Positions 50,928 through 60,604 of a stretch of DNA of 64,000 bases are shown here, in pieces. Origin of the DNA: a bacterium 1XD21-70 (GTDB lineage Bacteria > Bacillota > Clostridia > Lachnospirales > Lachnospiraceae). The notes below the pieces were generated by a model. It was not told where the DNA came from. It saw only the letters and a program-made list of their open reading frames with translations, and made no database searches. Location: assembly GCA_003669055.1 (NCBI GenBank), contig RAYB01000003.1, positions 1 through 64,000 of the forward strand. The letters are read 5' to 3'. How positions within the stretch are numbered: position 1 is the first letter of the stretch; each line of letters opens with the position of its first letter. A program made the translations under genes and the position numbers.

Positions 50928-52331
50928 ATGAAAGCATTTATGGACAAGGACTTTTTACTTTCCACCCCGTCTGCACAAAAGCTGTACCATGACTATGCAG
51001 AGAAGATGCCGGTCTTAGACTACCACTGCCACATCAATCCGCAGGAGATCGCAGAAGACCGCCGCTTTGAGAATATCACCCAGGTATGGCTGGGCGGTGA
51101 CCATTACAAATGGCGCCAGATGCGCTCCAACGGCGTGGAGGAAAAGTACATCACCGGGGATGCCACAGACCGTGAGAAATTCCAGAAATGGGCCGAGACA
51201 TTGGAAAAGCTGATCGGCAACCCGCTTTATCACTGGAGCCACCTGGAACTGCAGCGCTATTTTGGCTATACCGGCCATCTCTGCGGCGATACGGCAGAGG
51301 AAGTATGGAATTTATGCAACGAGCAGCTTCAGAATAAGTGGACCGTGCGCAGCCTCATCAAGGCCTCCAACGTGACGCTTATCTGCACCACGGACGACCC
51401 GGTGGATTCCCTAGAGTGGCACAAAAAGATTGCGGACGACCCCTCCTTTGATGTGCAGGTGCTGCCCGCCTGGAGGCCGGACAAAGCCAACAATGTGGAA
51501 AAACCGGACTATGCCGCTTACATCGCCAGGCTGTCCGAGGTAAGCGGCGTCACGGTCAAAGACTTCGCCACCCTGAAAGATGCTTTATTAAACCGGCTGG
51601 ATTTCTTCCACTCCAGGGGATGCCGTGTATCTGACCATGCACTGGAATATGTGATGTATGTACCTGCCGCCGACGAAGAAATCGATGCCATTATCGCCAA
51701 GAGCCTCGCCGGGGAAGCCGTCAGCAAAGAGGAGGAGTTAAAATACAAGACTGCATTCATGCTGTTTGTTGCCAGGCAGTATAACCGCTTAGGATGGGCG
51801 ATGCAGCTTCATTACGGCTGCAAACGCGACAACAATGCCTACATGTACCGGCAGCTGGGGCCGGATACCGGCTTTGACTGCATCAGCAATTACGCGCCCT
51901 CCGCACAGATGGCGGATTTCCTCAATGCCTTAAGCGCCACCAATGAGATTCCGAGAACCATCATCTATTCCCTGAACCCCAACGACGATGCTGCCATCGG
52001 CACAATCCTTGGCTGCTTCCAAGATCCGTCTGCATCCGGCAAGCTGCAGCAGGGTTCCGCGTGGTGGTTCAATGACCACAAGCAGGGCATGACCGCACAG
52101 ATGACCAGCTTAGCCAACCTAGGCTGCCTGGGCAACTTTATCGGGATGCTGACCGACTCCAGGAGTTTCCTCTCCTACACCCGCCACGAATATTTCCGCC
52201 GGATTATGTGCGAACTGCTGGGCGGATGGGTAGAGAACGGAGAATACCCGGATGACCAGAAAGCACTCAAAAAAATTGTCGAGGGCATCTGCTACAACAA
52301 CGCCGTCAATTACTTCGGGTTCCGCCTGTAA
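50928..52331 (+). CDS. uxaC: Uronate isomerase UxaC
   Basis: The 467-aa product has the start FMDKDFLLSTPSAQKLYHDYAEKMPVLDYHCHINPQEIAED with the metal H-x-H, and the later MQLHYGCKRDNNAYMYRQLGPDTGFD. It isomerises glucuronate and galacturonate to fructuronate and tagaturonate. An AAGGAGG site precedes the ATG. The next enzyme needed toward UxaA, tagaturonate reductase, is not in the window. Confidence 0.96.
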   Translation: MKAFMDKDFLLSTPSAQKLYHDYAEKMPVLDYHCHINPQEIAEDRRFENITQVWLGGDHYKWRQMRSNGVEEKYITGDATDREKFQKWAETLEKLIGNPLYHWSHLELQRYFGYTGHLCGDTAEEVWNLCNEQLQNKWTVRSLIKASNVTLICTTDDPVDSLEWHKKIADDPSFDVQVLPAWRPDKANNVEKPDYAAYIARLSEVSGVTVKDFATLKDALLNRLDFFHSRGCRVSDHALEYVMYVPAADEEIDAIIAKSLAGEAVSKEEELKYKTAFMLFVARQYNRLGWAMQLHYGCKRDNNAYMYRQLGPDTGFDCISNYAPSAQMADFLNALSATNEIPRTIIYSLNPNDDAAIGTILGCFQDPSASGKLQQGSAWWFNDHKQGMTAQMTSLANLGCLGNFIGMLTDSRSFLSYTRHEYFRRIMCELLGGWVENGEYPDDQKALKKIVEGICYNNAVNYFGFRL

Positions 52332-52398
52332 TCCGGCTATACACCGGCATAGCTTCTTTTGCCCCGGATACCTTAATAAAATAAAGGCAAGGAATCAC

Positions 52399-52448
52399 AA
52401 AAGCCCCTGCCATCTGCCCTGTGAAAGGCGCAGATGGCAGGGGCTTTT
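52399..52448 (+). terminator. Strong terminator of uxaC
   Basis: A 19-bp perfect stem (52399-52417 with 52430-52448) ends in TTTTCCTTT. It also faces the convergent L,D-transpeptidase gene. Confidence 0.92.
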
Positions 52449-52487
52449 CCTTTAATTCCCTTGTCCGCGGGGGAGATCCTGCTATAT

Positions 52488-54419
52488 TTACATCCCCGGG
52501 GCATCCACTAAGCTGACTTCACCCTCGGGCGCCGCAGAGGCAGCCGGTTGGGTCTCTGGCGGTGCCTGCTGTACCTCCGCAGGAGCCGCTGGCTGAGCCT
52601 CCGGCTGGGGTTCAGGCTGAGTTCCCTCGACTCCCGGCCCATGCGAACTGTCCCCGCCTGCTTCCACAACCGCAGAGGCAGCCGAACTCTCTGCCGCGCC
52701 AGGCCCTGCCACATTGGACGGCGAACCGTCTGCCGCTTCCTGGGACGGAACTGCTGCTTCTGTGCCGTCCCCTGCAGCCAGGCCTGCGTCTGCCGCCGTA
52801 TCCAAGGCAGGATCCGCAGCAGCCGGATCCGCTGCCGGAACCGTCTCCGGGGCAGGCGCAGGTGCTGCCGCCGGCACCGCAGAAGCACTTTTCTTGGAAG
52901 AGGATGCTGCCGTCGTGCCGGTATTTCCGCTTCCGTCCAGGTGATAACACAGCACGGGGACGCCGGAAGAAATATTCTCAAAAATCGTCTTGGCTGCCGA
53001 ACGCGGCAGGTTAATACATCCATGCGAGCCGTTTGTCTTATAGATCCGCCCCCCGAAGCTTCCCCTCCAGCTTGCATCGTGCATACCGATCCCGCCATTA
53101 AACGGCATCCAGTATGTCACCGGGCTGGCATAGCCCGGGCCGCGCAGAACCGCATTTTTCTGCTTATAGGTCAGGGGGAAGGCACCCCCAGGCGTACCCA
53201 TGCCCCTGGCTTCATTGCCGGAGACAAAATCCGACTCCACCAAAAGCTGGCCGTCCACAAAATAATACAGGTGCTGGGCGGAAAGATTGATCTCCACATA
53301 GGTATTGCCATAGTCACTCTCCCCGCGCGAGGCAGCCGTCTGCGAATAAACCGGCTCCCGTTCCTGGCTGTTTCCGGAACGGATGATCTCCGAAAGCGCC
53401 GCTGCTTCTGCCTTACGGTTGATACGCCAGCCATAATTGCCGTTGGTGATCGTCACGGTCTCCCCGGTGGCGGTCTTCAATGTCTTAGGCTGATAGGCCG
53501 TATCATAAGAAACTGCAAGCTGGTCAACATATTCGGCTACCTTGTCTTCATCCAATTCCAAAGCGCCCTCTTCATTCTCTGCCATCCAGGTATGGATCGT
53601 ATCGCCGTCCAGCACTTCTGACTGGTCTCCGAAATGATAGGTAACGGTCACCTGAACCGCCTGGTTCCACTTCTCGGCCTCTGCAACCAAGGCCGGGTCC
53701 TCCGCCGTAATCCGCGCCCTTGCATAAACCCCCTCTTCCTCCAGTGAAATCGTGCTTTTCAGGTTCATGATTGCATTTGCAACGCTCTCATGCACCTTCT
53801 CCGGCACTACCCTTGTGCCACCCGCTTCCGGCACGATCTCATATCCCACGCCGTCCCGGTATTCCGAAAGGTATGCATCTGACGGGAGTTCCGTCTTGCT
53901 CTCATCCATGCAGGCAAGCCCGTCCACCACCGCCGCCAGCTGCTCCTTATCATAAGCAATCATAGTCTCGATGGTATGCTCTGTCCCCTCCATCCAATTA
54001 AGCCCCCAGCGCAACGGCTCCTGGCTTGCCAGCAGCCGTTCCAAGGAACCGTCATATTCCGAGTGAAGGCCAAACTCATCCCCCACAATCTGCTCGCTGG
54101 CTCCTCCCCGTCCCTCCAGGGTCAGCGTATACGCCTTCATTCCGTCATCGATCATCTGCTTCACCTGCTCCACGCTCTTCTGTGAAGCATCCAGCCCGTT
54201 TATCACCGTATTGGGGAAAAACACATCCCGGTATTGAAGGCTGAAATATGTATATGTGGCAGCAGCCGCAACTGCCAGCCCGCAAGTAACTGCCGCCGTT
54301 ATAGCCAATGCTTTCTTGGCACCTTTGCCCTTCTTCTCCTTCTGCTTTCCCTCCTGCCCTGTAGGAGGTTTAATTGCACCATCCTTTTGTACATAACCTG
54401 CCTGGTTCTTCCCGTCCAT
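52488..54419 (-). CDS. L,D-transpeptidase with two PG-binding modules and a low-complexity tail
   Basis: The 643-aa product has a cytosolic Lys/Gly-rich N-terminus, a membrane helix (about 35-58), two peptidoglycan-binding-like repeats (about 70-340) and a YkuD catalytic domain (about 370-500) with active-site segment SHGCINLPR near 465. About 140 residues of Ala/Pro/Glu/Gly-rich tail follow. It forms 3-3 cross-links or attaches partners outside the membrane. The tail is unusual in length and could span the wall. Confidence 0.93.
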   Translation of the reverse strand: MDGKNQAGYVQKDGAIKPPTGQEGKQKEKKGKGAKKALAITAAVTCGLAVAAAATYTYFSLQYRDVFFPNTVINGLDASQKSVEQVKQMIDDGMKAYTLTLEGRGGASEQIVGDEFGLHSEYDGSLERLLASQEPLRWGLNWMEGTEHTIETMIAYDKEQLAAVVDGLACMDESKTELPSDAYLSEYRDGVGYEIVPEAGGTRVVPEKVHESVANAIMNLKSTISLEEEGVYARARITAEDPALVAEAEKWNQAVQVTVTYHFGDQSEVLDGDTIHTWMAENEEGALELDEDKVAEYVDQLAVSYDTAYQPKTLKTATGETVTITNGNYGWRINRKAEAAALSEIIRSGNSQEREPVYSQTAASRGESDYGNTYVEINLSAQHLYYFVDGQLLVESDFVSGNEARGMGTPGGAFPLTYKQKNAVLRGPGYASPVTYWMPFNGGIGMHDASWRGSFGGRIYKTNGSHGCINLPRSAAKTIFENISSGVPVLCYHLDGSGNTGTTAASSSKKSASAVPAAAPAPAPETVPAADPAAADPALDTAADAGLAAGDGTEAAVPSQEAADGSPSNVAGPGAAESSAASAVVEAGGDSSHGPGVEGTQPEPQPEAQPAAPAEVQQAPPETQPAASAAPEGEVSLVDAPGM

Positions 54420-54535
54420 AATCTGAACCGTCCTCCAATGTTAAATTCTGCCGCCCGCTTGCATTCACATACGGCACCAAATAACATTATATACATCCTA
54501 TAAGGATTTTACAAGCAGAAAACAAAGGAACTTAC

Positions 54536-54793
54536 TTATTTTGGAAGCATCAGCTGTTGTTTTTCCCTCCTGCTCATCTTCTTTATTGCGCACTCCCGCT
54601 GCATCGCCTCCCGCCGGGTGGCAAATTCTTCATAATAGACCAGTTCTACCGGGCGCCTTCCCCTGGTATATTTCGCCCCGCGCCCTTCGTTGTGCGCCCT
54701 CAGCCTCTTTTCCAGGCAATTTGTCCATCCGCAGTAGATCGACCCGTCAGCACACCGCAGCAGATAGGTATAGTTGCTTCTTTTCCTCTCCAT
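54536..54793 (-). CDS. GIY-YIG domain protein
   Basis: The 85-aa product is a single GIY-YIG-type domain (NYTYLLRCADGSIYCGWTNCLEKRLRAHNEGRGAKYTRGRRPVELVYYEEF), of the YhbQ/UPF0213 group. The conserved Tyr and Arg are present. Such small members have unclear roles; nuclease activity is possible. Confidence 0.92.
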   Translation of the reverse strand: MERKRSNYTYLLRCADGSIYCGWTNCLEKRLRAHNEGRGAKYTRGRRPVELVYYEEFATRREAMQRECAIKKMSRREKQQLMLPK

Positions 54794-54861
54794 CTCCCAG
54801 GCTTCCCGTCCTTCCCGCCGTCTTTATCCTGCCAATCCAACGGTTTTGGCATCATGCATCA

Positions 54862-55917
54862 TCAGATCATTTTTTTCAGCCAGCAAAACGTTTTTCTCTC
54901 TGACAGGCATGCCATGCACCAGGCAAACAACAGCATAGGAACCAAAATAGAAACCGTAATCCCCTTTTTCGTTGCCGGAAGAGGGTTCCATCCCGCCGTT
55001 ATTGCATACAGGTGGAAAAAATACACATGGGATAAGTAAACCCACTCACTTACCACCCGCAGCCTTATATAAATCTGCCGGTCCTTCCACCGAATTGAGG
55101 ACGCTGCCGCAAACAGGCAGAATGCCGCCGGTGCAGAAGCAAACACCATATTGGTATTGCTGCACCGCCGCACCTCCCAAAGCATCAGCGCCACAAATAC
55201 CGCCGTCCCGGCCAGTGAGCAAAGCAGGGGGATTTCCCTTTTGTTTTTCGCAAACCACAGCCCCAGCGCCACAAAAAAGACCCCATAGAACACCCCGTTG
55301 CGCACGGTCATAAAATAGCGGAAATAAAGGCCAAGGAGCCTCTGCAGCCCCATAGGGAGCCTCTGGTTGAAATACCAGTTGTCGCTGATGCAGCCAACCG
55401 CAAACAGGATCCCCCCCACGGCCAGGATCTGCCAAACTTTAAGCCCCTTGCAATACGCCGCCCATACCAGGATAACCGCCACAGCCAACGCAGGCAGGTA
55501 CCAAAGCTGTACCGTCGTGCTGCAGAAAAAAAAGGACTGCAGATAATTCAGAATGGCAGCCGCACCCTCCTGCCTGCCGCCGTTTACCCAATTCAGGTAA
55601 TCAATCGGCAGGTAGATCACCGACCAAAGTAAATATAGCTTTACAATCCTTTTGCAATATTTCAAAACAGAAACCCGGCCCTCCCCGGGGCTCTGCCGTT
55701 CTGTCTTGCTAAACAGAAAAAAACCGGCGGTGATGAAAAACACCGGCACCGCCAGATTGGAAAACCAGGCGCCAATAACCAGGCGCCATTTGCTTTCTGC
55801 CGGATAAAAGATCTGGATCATATGGCGTGATGCCACCAGCACCGCCAGACATACCTTCACCACATCCAGCCCGTTATATTGCCTCTTCTTCCCCACGCCC
55901 GCACCCCCGTCAATCAA
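54862..55917 (-). CDS. Acyltransferase 3-like membrane protein
   Basis: The 351-aa product has ten or so membrane helices with GLDVVKVCLAVLVASRHM (the His conserved in acyltransferase 3) and LAVPVFFITAGFFLFSK. It probably O-acylates an envelope sugar or peptide. It overlaps the NlpC/P60 gene upstream by 8 bp, suggesting work on the same wall structure. Confidence 0.82.
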   Translation of the reverse strand: MIDGGAGVGKKRQYNGLDVVKVCLAVLVASRHMIQIFYPAESKWRLVIGAWFSNLAVPVFFITAGFFLFSKTERQSPGEGRVSVLKYCKRIVKLYLLWSVIYLPIDYLNWVNGGRQEGAAAILNYLQSFFFCSTTVQLWYLPALAVAVILVWAAYCKGLKVWQILAVGGILFAVGCISDNWYFNQRLPMGLQRLLGLYFRYFMTVRNGVFYGVFFVALGLWFAKNKREIPLLCSLAGTAVFVALMLWEVRRCSNTNMVFASAPAAFCLFAAASSIRWKDRQIYIRLRVVSEWVYLSHVYFFHLYAITAGWNPLPATKKGITVSILVPMLLFAWCMACLSERKTFCWLKKMI

Positions 55918-57118
55918 GAAATGTCACTGCTTTATATGGGGTACGGTAATTATAAGGCGAGATAATAATCCCGGTTGTCGAGTTGCTCGCATGGATTACC
56001 TGCCCGCCCCCTATGTAAAGTGCCACATGGTTAATATAGTCACCACTGGCATAAAAGAGCAGGTCTCCCGGCTGCGCCGCCTCGACGGCGATCTCACGCC
56101 CATTGGCTGCCTGATCCCTGGAACTGCGCCCGGTGGTAATCCCAAAATTGGCAAACACCCCCTGGGTAAAACCAGAACAATCCGTCCCGTTCGTCAGGCT
56201 GGCGCCCCCATATACATAAGGGTTCCCCAAAAACTGCTTGGCATAAGCCACAATTGCCGTCCGGGTTGCCGAAACCACTGCCGTCGAACCTGGGCCATGC
56301 GAGCCTCCACCAGCCCCCGGTTCCGCCGCATTCCCCGGATTTTGCGCCAGGGAAGGGGCTGATGCCCGCTGGGAGTTGTCACTCACCTCCGGGTTTGCTG
56401 CAATCAATATCTCCGTGCTTCCTGAAGCACCCGCCCCAGCTTCCGCCTGCCGTGCCAGTTCCAATGCCGCGATTGCGTTGGCGGCCTCCTGCCTGCGCTG
56501 CGTCTCTTCCGCCAGCTTCTGGCGCTCTTCTTCCAGAGAGACTGCCTGGTCGAACTCCACCACGGTTTTTCCGTATTCCTTGGCAATATAGCCCACCAGG
56601 TCCGCGTCAACCTCCACCTTATAAAAGCCGCCCTCTTCCCCCTTCACCACATACCTGGCATCCAGGGGAAGCAGCGTCATCACCTTACTGTTGAAATCCG
56701 GCTGCTCTCTCAGGCGCAGATTATCTGTAGTGACCGTCACAAACTCCCGGCCAATTGACTGCGCCAGCTTTTCCGCCGCTTCCCCGGTAATAAAATACTG
56801 CGCCTTAATATAACCGGTCACAGTGCCGGACTGGATCCGGTACCAGGCTCCGCCTTCCCCCTCCACAGTTTCCTGGATCGTTGCCGCACAGTTGTTATAG
56901 ATCTTGCCTACAATCCGGCTTGAAGTATTGGCCTGCTCGCGGATATTCACATAATCCGTCACCTGGGACACTGCAATGTGGGAATAATCCTCCGGGGCTG
57001 CCACAACAGTCACCGGATGGAGCGATTTCCCCACATCTGCATAGGCAGTGGTCACCCCCGCCATAGCCATGCACAGGAAGCCTGCCGTCAGTACCTTCCA
57101 ATCTTTTCTCATCCGCAT
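55910..57118 (-). CDS. SH3-domain NlpC/P60 cell wall hydrolase
   Basis: The 402-aa product has a signal peptide (1-27), two SH3b domains (about 45-110 and 125-185; DYVNIREQANTSSRIVG, DNLRLREQPDFNSKVM), a Glu/Arg-rich helix (about 190-230), a Gly/Ala linker and a C-terminal NlpC/P60 domain with catalytic Cys (TDCSGFTQGVF) and His (NHVALYIGGG). It cuts peptidoglycan stem peptides. It lies nine bases from trxB. Confidence 0.94.
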   Translation of the reverse strand: MRMRKDWKVLTAGFLCMAMAGVTTAYADVGKSLHPVTVVAAPEDYSHIAVSQVTDYVNIREQANTSSRIVGKIYNNCAATIQETVEGEGGAWYRIQSGTVTGYIKAQYFITGEAAEKLAQSIGREFVTVTTDNLRLREQPDFNSKVMTLLPLDARYVVKGEEGGFYKVEVDADLVGYIAKEYGKTVVEFDQAVSLEEERQKLAEETQRRQEAANAIAALELARQAEAGAGASGSTEILIAANPEVSDNSQRASAPSLAQNPGNAAEPGAGGGSHGPGSTAVVSATRTAIVAYAKQFLGNPYVYGGASLTNGTDCSGFTQGVFANFGITTGRSSRDQAANGREIAVEAAQPGDLLFYASGDYINHVALYIGGGQVIHASNSTTGIIISPYNYRTPYKAVTFLD

Positions 57119-57127
57119 CCGTCTCCC

Positions 57128-58123
57128 TTAGTATTTTGCCAGATAATGTTCTGCACTTGTGACGGCATTGGCTCCGTCCGCCACTGCCGTCACAATCTGC
57201 CTAAGCTGCTTTGCCCGAACATCTCCCGCCGCATATACGCCAGGGATCCCGGTATCCCCGTTCTCGTCTGCCCGGATATAACCATGTTCCAGTTCCAGCA
57301 GTTTTGCAAAGGCTTTGCTGTTAGGGGTGATCCCCACAGCGATAAATACCCCGTCCACATCCAGCCGGGAAGCCTTCCCTGTCTTTACATTTTTGAGCGC
57401 CAGGCCGTCCACCCGCTGCTCCCCTAAGATCCGTTCCACCACGCTGTCCCAGACCACTGTTACATTGTCCAGCGCCATCACCCGTTCCTGCAATGTCTTC
57501 GCGCCCCGCAGTTCATCCCGGCGGTGGATCAGGTAGACATGGCTGCACATGCGGGAAAGGAAGATCGCATCCTCCAATGCCACATCCCCGCCGCCAACCA
57601 CGGCTGTCACCTTCCTTTTAAAAAATGCCCCGTCACAGGTAGCACAATAGCTAATGCCCTTTCCTGCCAGTTCGTCCTCCCCTGGCACCTCCAGCCTGCG
57701 GTGGGTCGCCCCGGAAGCAATGATTACCGTCTTTGCCAGATACTCCCCCCGTTTACCGGCTACCTTCTTCCACACCAGCCCCGGTGCTTCCCTTCCTGTA
57801 CGCAGTTCTGCCACCTGCAGTTCCTCTGTCTCTGGCAGGATCCGGTCTTCCCCCGCCACTAATTCTATCTTTTGCACCTCGTCCTGTACAAATTCTGCTG
57901 CCAGCTTCTCTGCATGCTGGCGGAATTTCATCCCCAGGTCAAACCCGTTGATCCCCGGCAGGCCTGGGTAATTATCCACCTCATATGTGTTCAGCACCTG
58001 CCCGCCGCTCATCATCTCTTTTTCCAATACCAGCGTATCCAGCTTTGCCCTCTGGGCATAAATCGCCGCCGCCAGCCCGGCAGGGCCGGATCCAACAATA
58101 ACCAAATCATAGCTTTTTATCAT
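57128..58123 (-). CDS. trxB: Thioredoxin-disulfide reductase
   Basis: The ATG at 58123 (MIKSYDLVIVGSGPAGLAAAIYAQ) has GGAG seven bases upstream. The 331-aa product has the FAD loop, the redox-active CATC (YCATCDGAFF), NADPH loop VVGGGDVALEDA and the C-terminal GDVRAKQLRQIVTAVADGANA. It passes electrons from NADPH to thioredoxin. It lies in an operon-like pair with the NlpC/P60 gene. Confidence 0.94.
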   Translation of the reverse strand: MIKSYDLVIVGSGPAGLAAAIYAQRAKLDTLVLEKEMMSGGQVLNTYEVDNYPGLPGINGFDLGMKFRQHAEKLAAEFVQDEVQKIELVAGEDRILPETEELQVAELRTGREAPGLVWKKVAGKRGEYLAKTVIIASGATHRRLEVPGEDELAGKGISYCATCDGAFFKRKVTAVVGGGDVALEDAIFLSRMCSHVYLIHRRDELRGAKTLQERVMALDNVTVVWDSVVERILGEQRVDGLALKNVKTGKASRLDVDGVFIAVGITPNSKAFAKLLELEHGYIRADENGDTGIPGVYAAGDVRAKQLRQIVTAVADGANAVTSAEHYLAKY

Positions 58124-58204
58124 TCCCGTGCTCCATTTCCTGTCCAAAGCCACAAGGTTATTCCATGGCTTTCCTTTTTCGTGATAAGTATATCACATCT
58201 CTTT

Positions 58205-59707
58205 TTAAAGATACATACTCTTCTGGAAATCGTAATAGTTTTGTAAAATCTGTATAAGCTGAGCCCCAAAAATCCCTTTCCTGCCGTTTGTCCTGCCTTT
58301 GTCCCCTTTCTCTTTTTCCTTTCTCCCGCCCTCTCGGTTTATCCTTCCGTCCCCCCTGTCCTCTTTCTTTCCCTTACTGATTCCCTCACCGGTTTTCTTC
58401 CTTATTTTTGTTTTCTCCTTTGTGCCTCTCCCATGTTTTTTCCCGTCTTTCGCTTTTGCCTCTTTTTCTTCCCCCTCGCTTCTTTTTATATTCCCGGATT
58501 TCTTCTTTTTTCCTTCCTCATCTCTGTTTTTACTTTTCCTCCCCGCATTCCCCCTCGTTCCTGCATCCTCTCCTGCTGCATTCCCGCTTATTCCTTTGTT
58601 CCCTTCTTTTGCTTTCTCTTTTGTCCCTTTGTCCCTTTCTTTTGCTTCCTCTTTTGTCCCTTTGCCCCCTTCTTTTTCTTCCCACCTTGTCTCTTTGTCC
58701 CTTTCTCCGGTGTCCTCTTTGATCCCTTTATCTGCTTCTCTTATCTGTTCTCCTGCTGCTATGCCCATCCCTGTATTCCTAAGATGGCTCCCGTCCGGAA
58801 GCTGGTTCTCCTCCGCCGGCACCAAGGCTCCCTTCTCATCCGTCCACAGGCAAACCGCCCCCTCAAACAGACTCCCGTCACCTGTCAGGCGGTATAATTC
58901 CTCCTTCCATACCACCCACTGGCTTTTCACCATGGCACCGTCGCTTCCAAGAAAATACCATTTGCCGTCAGAACCGGCCTTCCAGTTGTCCGTCACCATC
59001 ATCCCCGCGCCGTCGAACCAGTACCAGTCCTCCCCGTCCAGGTACCAGTCATTGCGCACCGGCTCACCTGTATTCCCTAGGTAAAAGCGCCAACCCCCAT
59101 CCTCTTCCACCCAGCCGGATTTTTTCTCCGGCAAGGGCTTGATCAGGTTATAATATATGGCGATCGTCTCCGCCTCTGCCCTGGCCAGCCGATCCACATT
59201 CCCATCATCCAAAAGCCACCTTGCAATCCAGGTGTTCGTGTGGAACGAATGCTCTAAGATCAGCCCCGGGGTTCCCACCGCCGTGGCTCCGCGCAGCACG
59301 CCGTAATAATCCCCGTTCTTGCCGCGCCGGTGTTCAATCCTCGCAGGCTGCCTGGTTCCTATCACACGTTCCACACACTGGGCAAGCGCCATCCCAATCC
59401 CGTCAGCCCTTCCGTCGATCGCACAATATGCCGCCGGATAATCCACTACGTCATCCACCCCTGCCCCAACCGCATTGGTATGGTCAGACAGAAACAGCGT
59501 GCATCCCTCAGAGGCTGCCCCACGGCTATAAAGCCCCCTGTCCTGCGCCTGCCCAGGCCGGGTAGTGACCACCTCCACCCCATACTCCTCCAGATACTTT
59601 TTCTGCAGCAGGTGCAGTTTCCAGGTGAATTCCGATTCATAATACCGTTTGTCTGCAGGGCTTTGGTTGTATTTGCCATAATGGCCGGCATCGATACAAA
59701 TTTTCAT
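58205..59707 (-). CDS. N-acetylmuramoyl-L-alanine amidase with wall-binding repeats and charged tail
   Basis: The ATG at 59707 begins MKICIDAGHYGKYNQSP, an Amidase_3 start with zinc His. SDHTNAVG and the Glu of LILEHSFHTN complete the site (residues 1-190). Choline-type wall-binding repeats follow (about 200-300; GWRFYLGNTGEPVRNDWYLDG). Residues about 330-475 are almost all Lys, Glu, Gly, Arg and Asp with a recurring KGTKEEAKERDKGTKEKAKE pattern. The tail ends in a short hydrophobic segment. The amidase call is firm; the tail is unusual. Confidence 0.88.
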   Translation of the reverse strand: MKICIDAGHYGKYNQSPADKRYYESEFTWKLHLLQKKYLEEYGVEVVTTRPGQAQDRGLYSRGAASEGCTLFLSDHTNAVGAGVDDVVDYPAAYCAIDGRADGIGMALAQCVERVIGTRQPARIEHRRGKNGDYYGVLRGATAVGTPGLILEHSFHTNTWIARWLLDDGNVDRLARAEAETIAIYYNLIKPLPEKKSGWVEEDGGWRFYLGNTGEPVRNDWYLDGEDWYWFDGAGMMVTDNWKAGSDGKWYFLGSDGAMVKSQWVVWKEELYRLTGDGSLFEGAVCLWTDEKGALVPAEENQLPDGSHLRNTGMGIAAGEQIREADKGIKEDTGERDKETRWEEKEGGKGTKEEAKERDKGTKEKAKEGNKGISGNAAGEDAGTRGNAGRKSKNRDEEGKKKKSGNIKRSEGEEKEAKAKDGKKHGRGTKEKTKIRKKTGEGISKGKKEDRGDGRINREGGRKEKEKGDKGRTNGRKGIFGAQLIQILQNYYDFQKSMYL

Positions 59708-59896
59708 ATAATTTGTCCTTTTTCCCTTTTTTCTATATTTATGCCCCATCAGCGCCGGTGGTTACCATTCCGTGCCGCCTTCTGATACTATTTCTATGCT
59801 ATTCTATTTATGGATACTTTAGTCGATTTGACCTACGAATTTGTAATAGATGGCCAATTTCTGCTCTTTCGCTCCATTGGCCATGACTTTTTCCCG

Positions 59897-59965
59897 CTAA
59901 ATTGTTATTTCAATCTGGTTGCCTTCCAAATCAGTCAGGCAGTTCTCATAATCTCCAATCTTCAT
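59897..59965 (-). CDS. 22-codon ORF coupled to the acetyltransferase gene
   Basis: An ATG overlaps the acetyltransferase stop (ATGA) with GGAGG ten bases upstream, and encodes [20 protein letters not shown] plus two residues. It may be a small real peptide or the leftover of a longer protein. Between it and the amidase start (59707) I see nothing. Confidence 0.3.
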   Translation of the reverse strand: MKIGDYENCLTDLEGNQIEITI

Positions 59966-60594
59966 GCTCTGTTTTCCTCCATATCCGTCCAGGATTCCGT
60001 ATCAAACTTTCTTTTTTTGAAATAATAAATTCTATCTTCTTCCGTTATTTCACGGATAATCCTGCAAGGATTACCTGCTGCAATTACGTTGCCAGGAATA
60101 TCTTTTGCGACAATACTTCCTGCCCCGATTACAACATTGTTCCCAATCGTCACTCCCGGAAGTATGACCGCATTACCGCCTATCCATACGTTATCTCCAA
60201 TCGTTACAGGTATTCCGTATTCATAGCCAGAATTGCGGCTTTCCGGGTGTATTGGATGCCCTGCCGTATAAATCGATACATTGGGTGCGATTTGTGCATT
60301 GTCCCCGATTGTAACTTTCCCTACATCAAGGACCGTAAGATTATAATTTGCAAAAAAATGATTGCCCACTTCAATATTCCACCCATAATCGCAATGAAAA
60401 GGCGGCTCTATCCAAACGTTTTCCCCTGTTTTTCCAAGCAGCTTTTTAAGCAGCCCGGGAATACGCCCTCTTTCTTTCGGCGGCAGGAAATTCAATTCAT
60501 AAACCAACTCCTTGCAGATTTCCCGTTCTTCTTCAAGACCATCCAGCCATGCCTTATAAGGCAGACCATTTAACATTCTTTCTTTTTGGTTCAT
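59962..60594 (-). CDS. Sugar O-acetyltransferase (Maa/LacA type)
   Basis: The 210-aa product starts [19 protein letters not shown], then has left-handed beta-helix hexapeptides, [19 protein letters not shown] with the catalytic His, and [18 protein letters not shown]. It transfers acetyl from acetyl-CoA to a sugar. GGAGG precedes the ATG, directly after the decayed MATE gene. Confidence 0.92.
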   Translation of the reverse strand: MNQKERMLNGLPYKAWLDGLEEEREICKELVYELNFLPPKERGRIPGLLKKLLGKTGENVWIEPPFHCDYGWNIEVGNHFFANYNLTVLDVGKVTIGDNAQIAPNVSIYTAGHPIHPESRNSGYEYGIPVTIGDNVWIGGNAVILPGVTIGNNVVIGAGSIVAKDIPGNVIAAGNPCRIIREITEEDRIYYFKKRKFDTESWTDMEENRA

Positions 60595-60604
60595 AAGTTC
60601 CTCC

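Noticed and set aside
52548-53621. Plus-strand open frame of 357 codons
   Set aside because: It is antisense to the L,D-transpeptidase, very rich in Arg/Cys/Leu, and arises from the GC-rich Ala/Pro coding strand.
58299-59084. Plus-strand open frame rich in Phe/Ser/Pro
   Set aside because: It is antisense to the purine-rich amidase tail, so its composition is an artefact.
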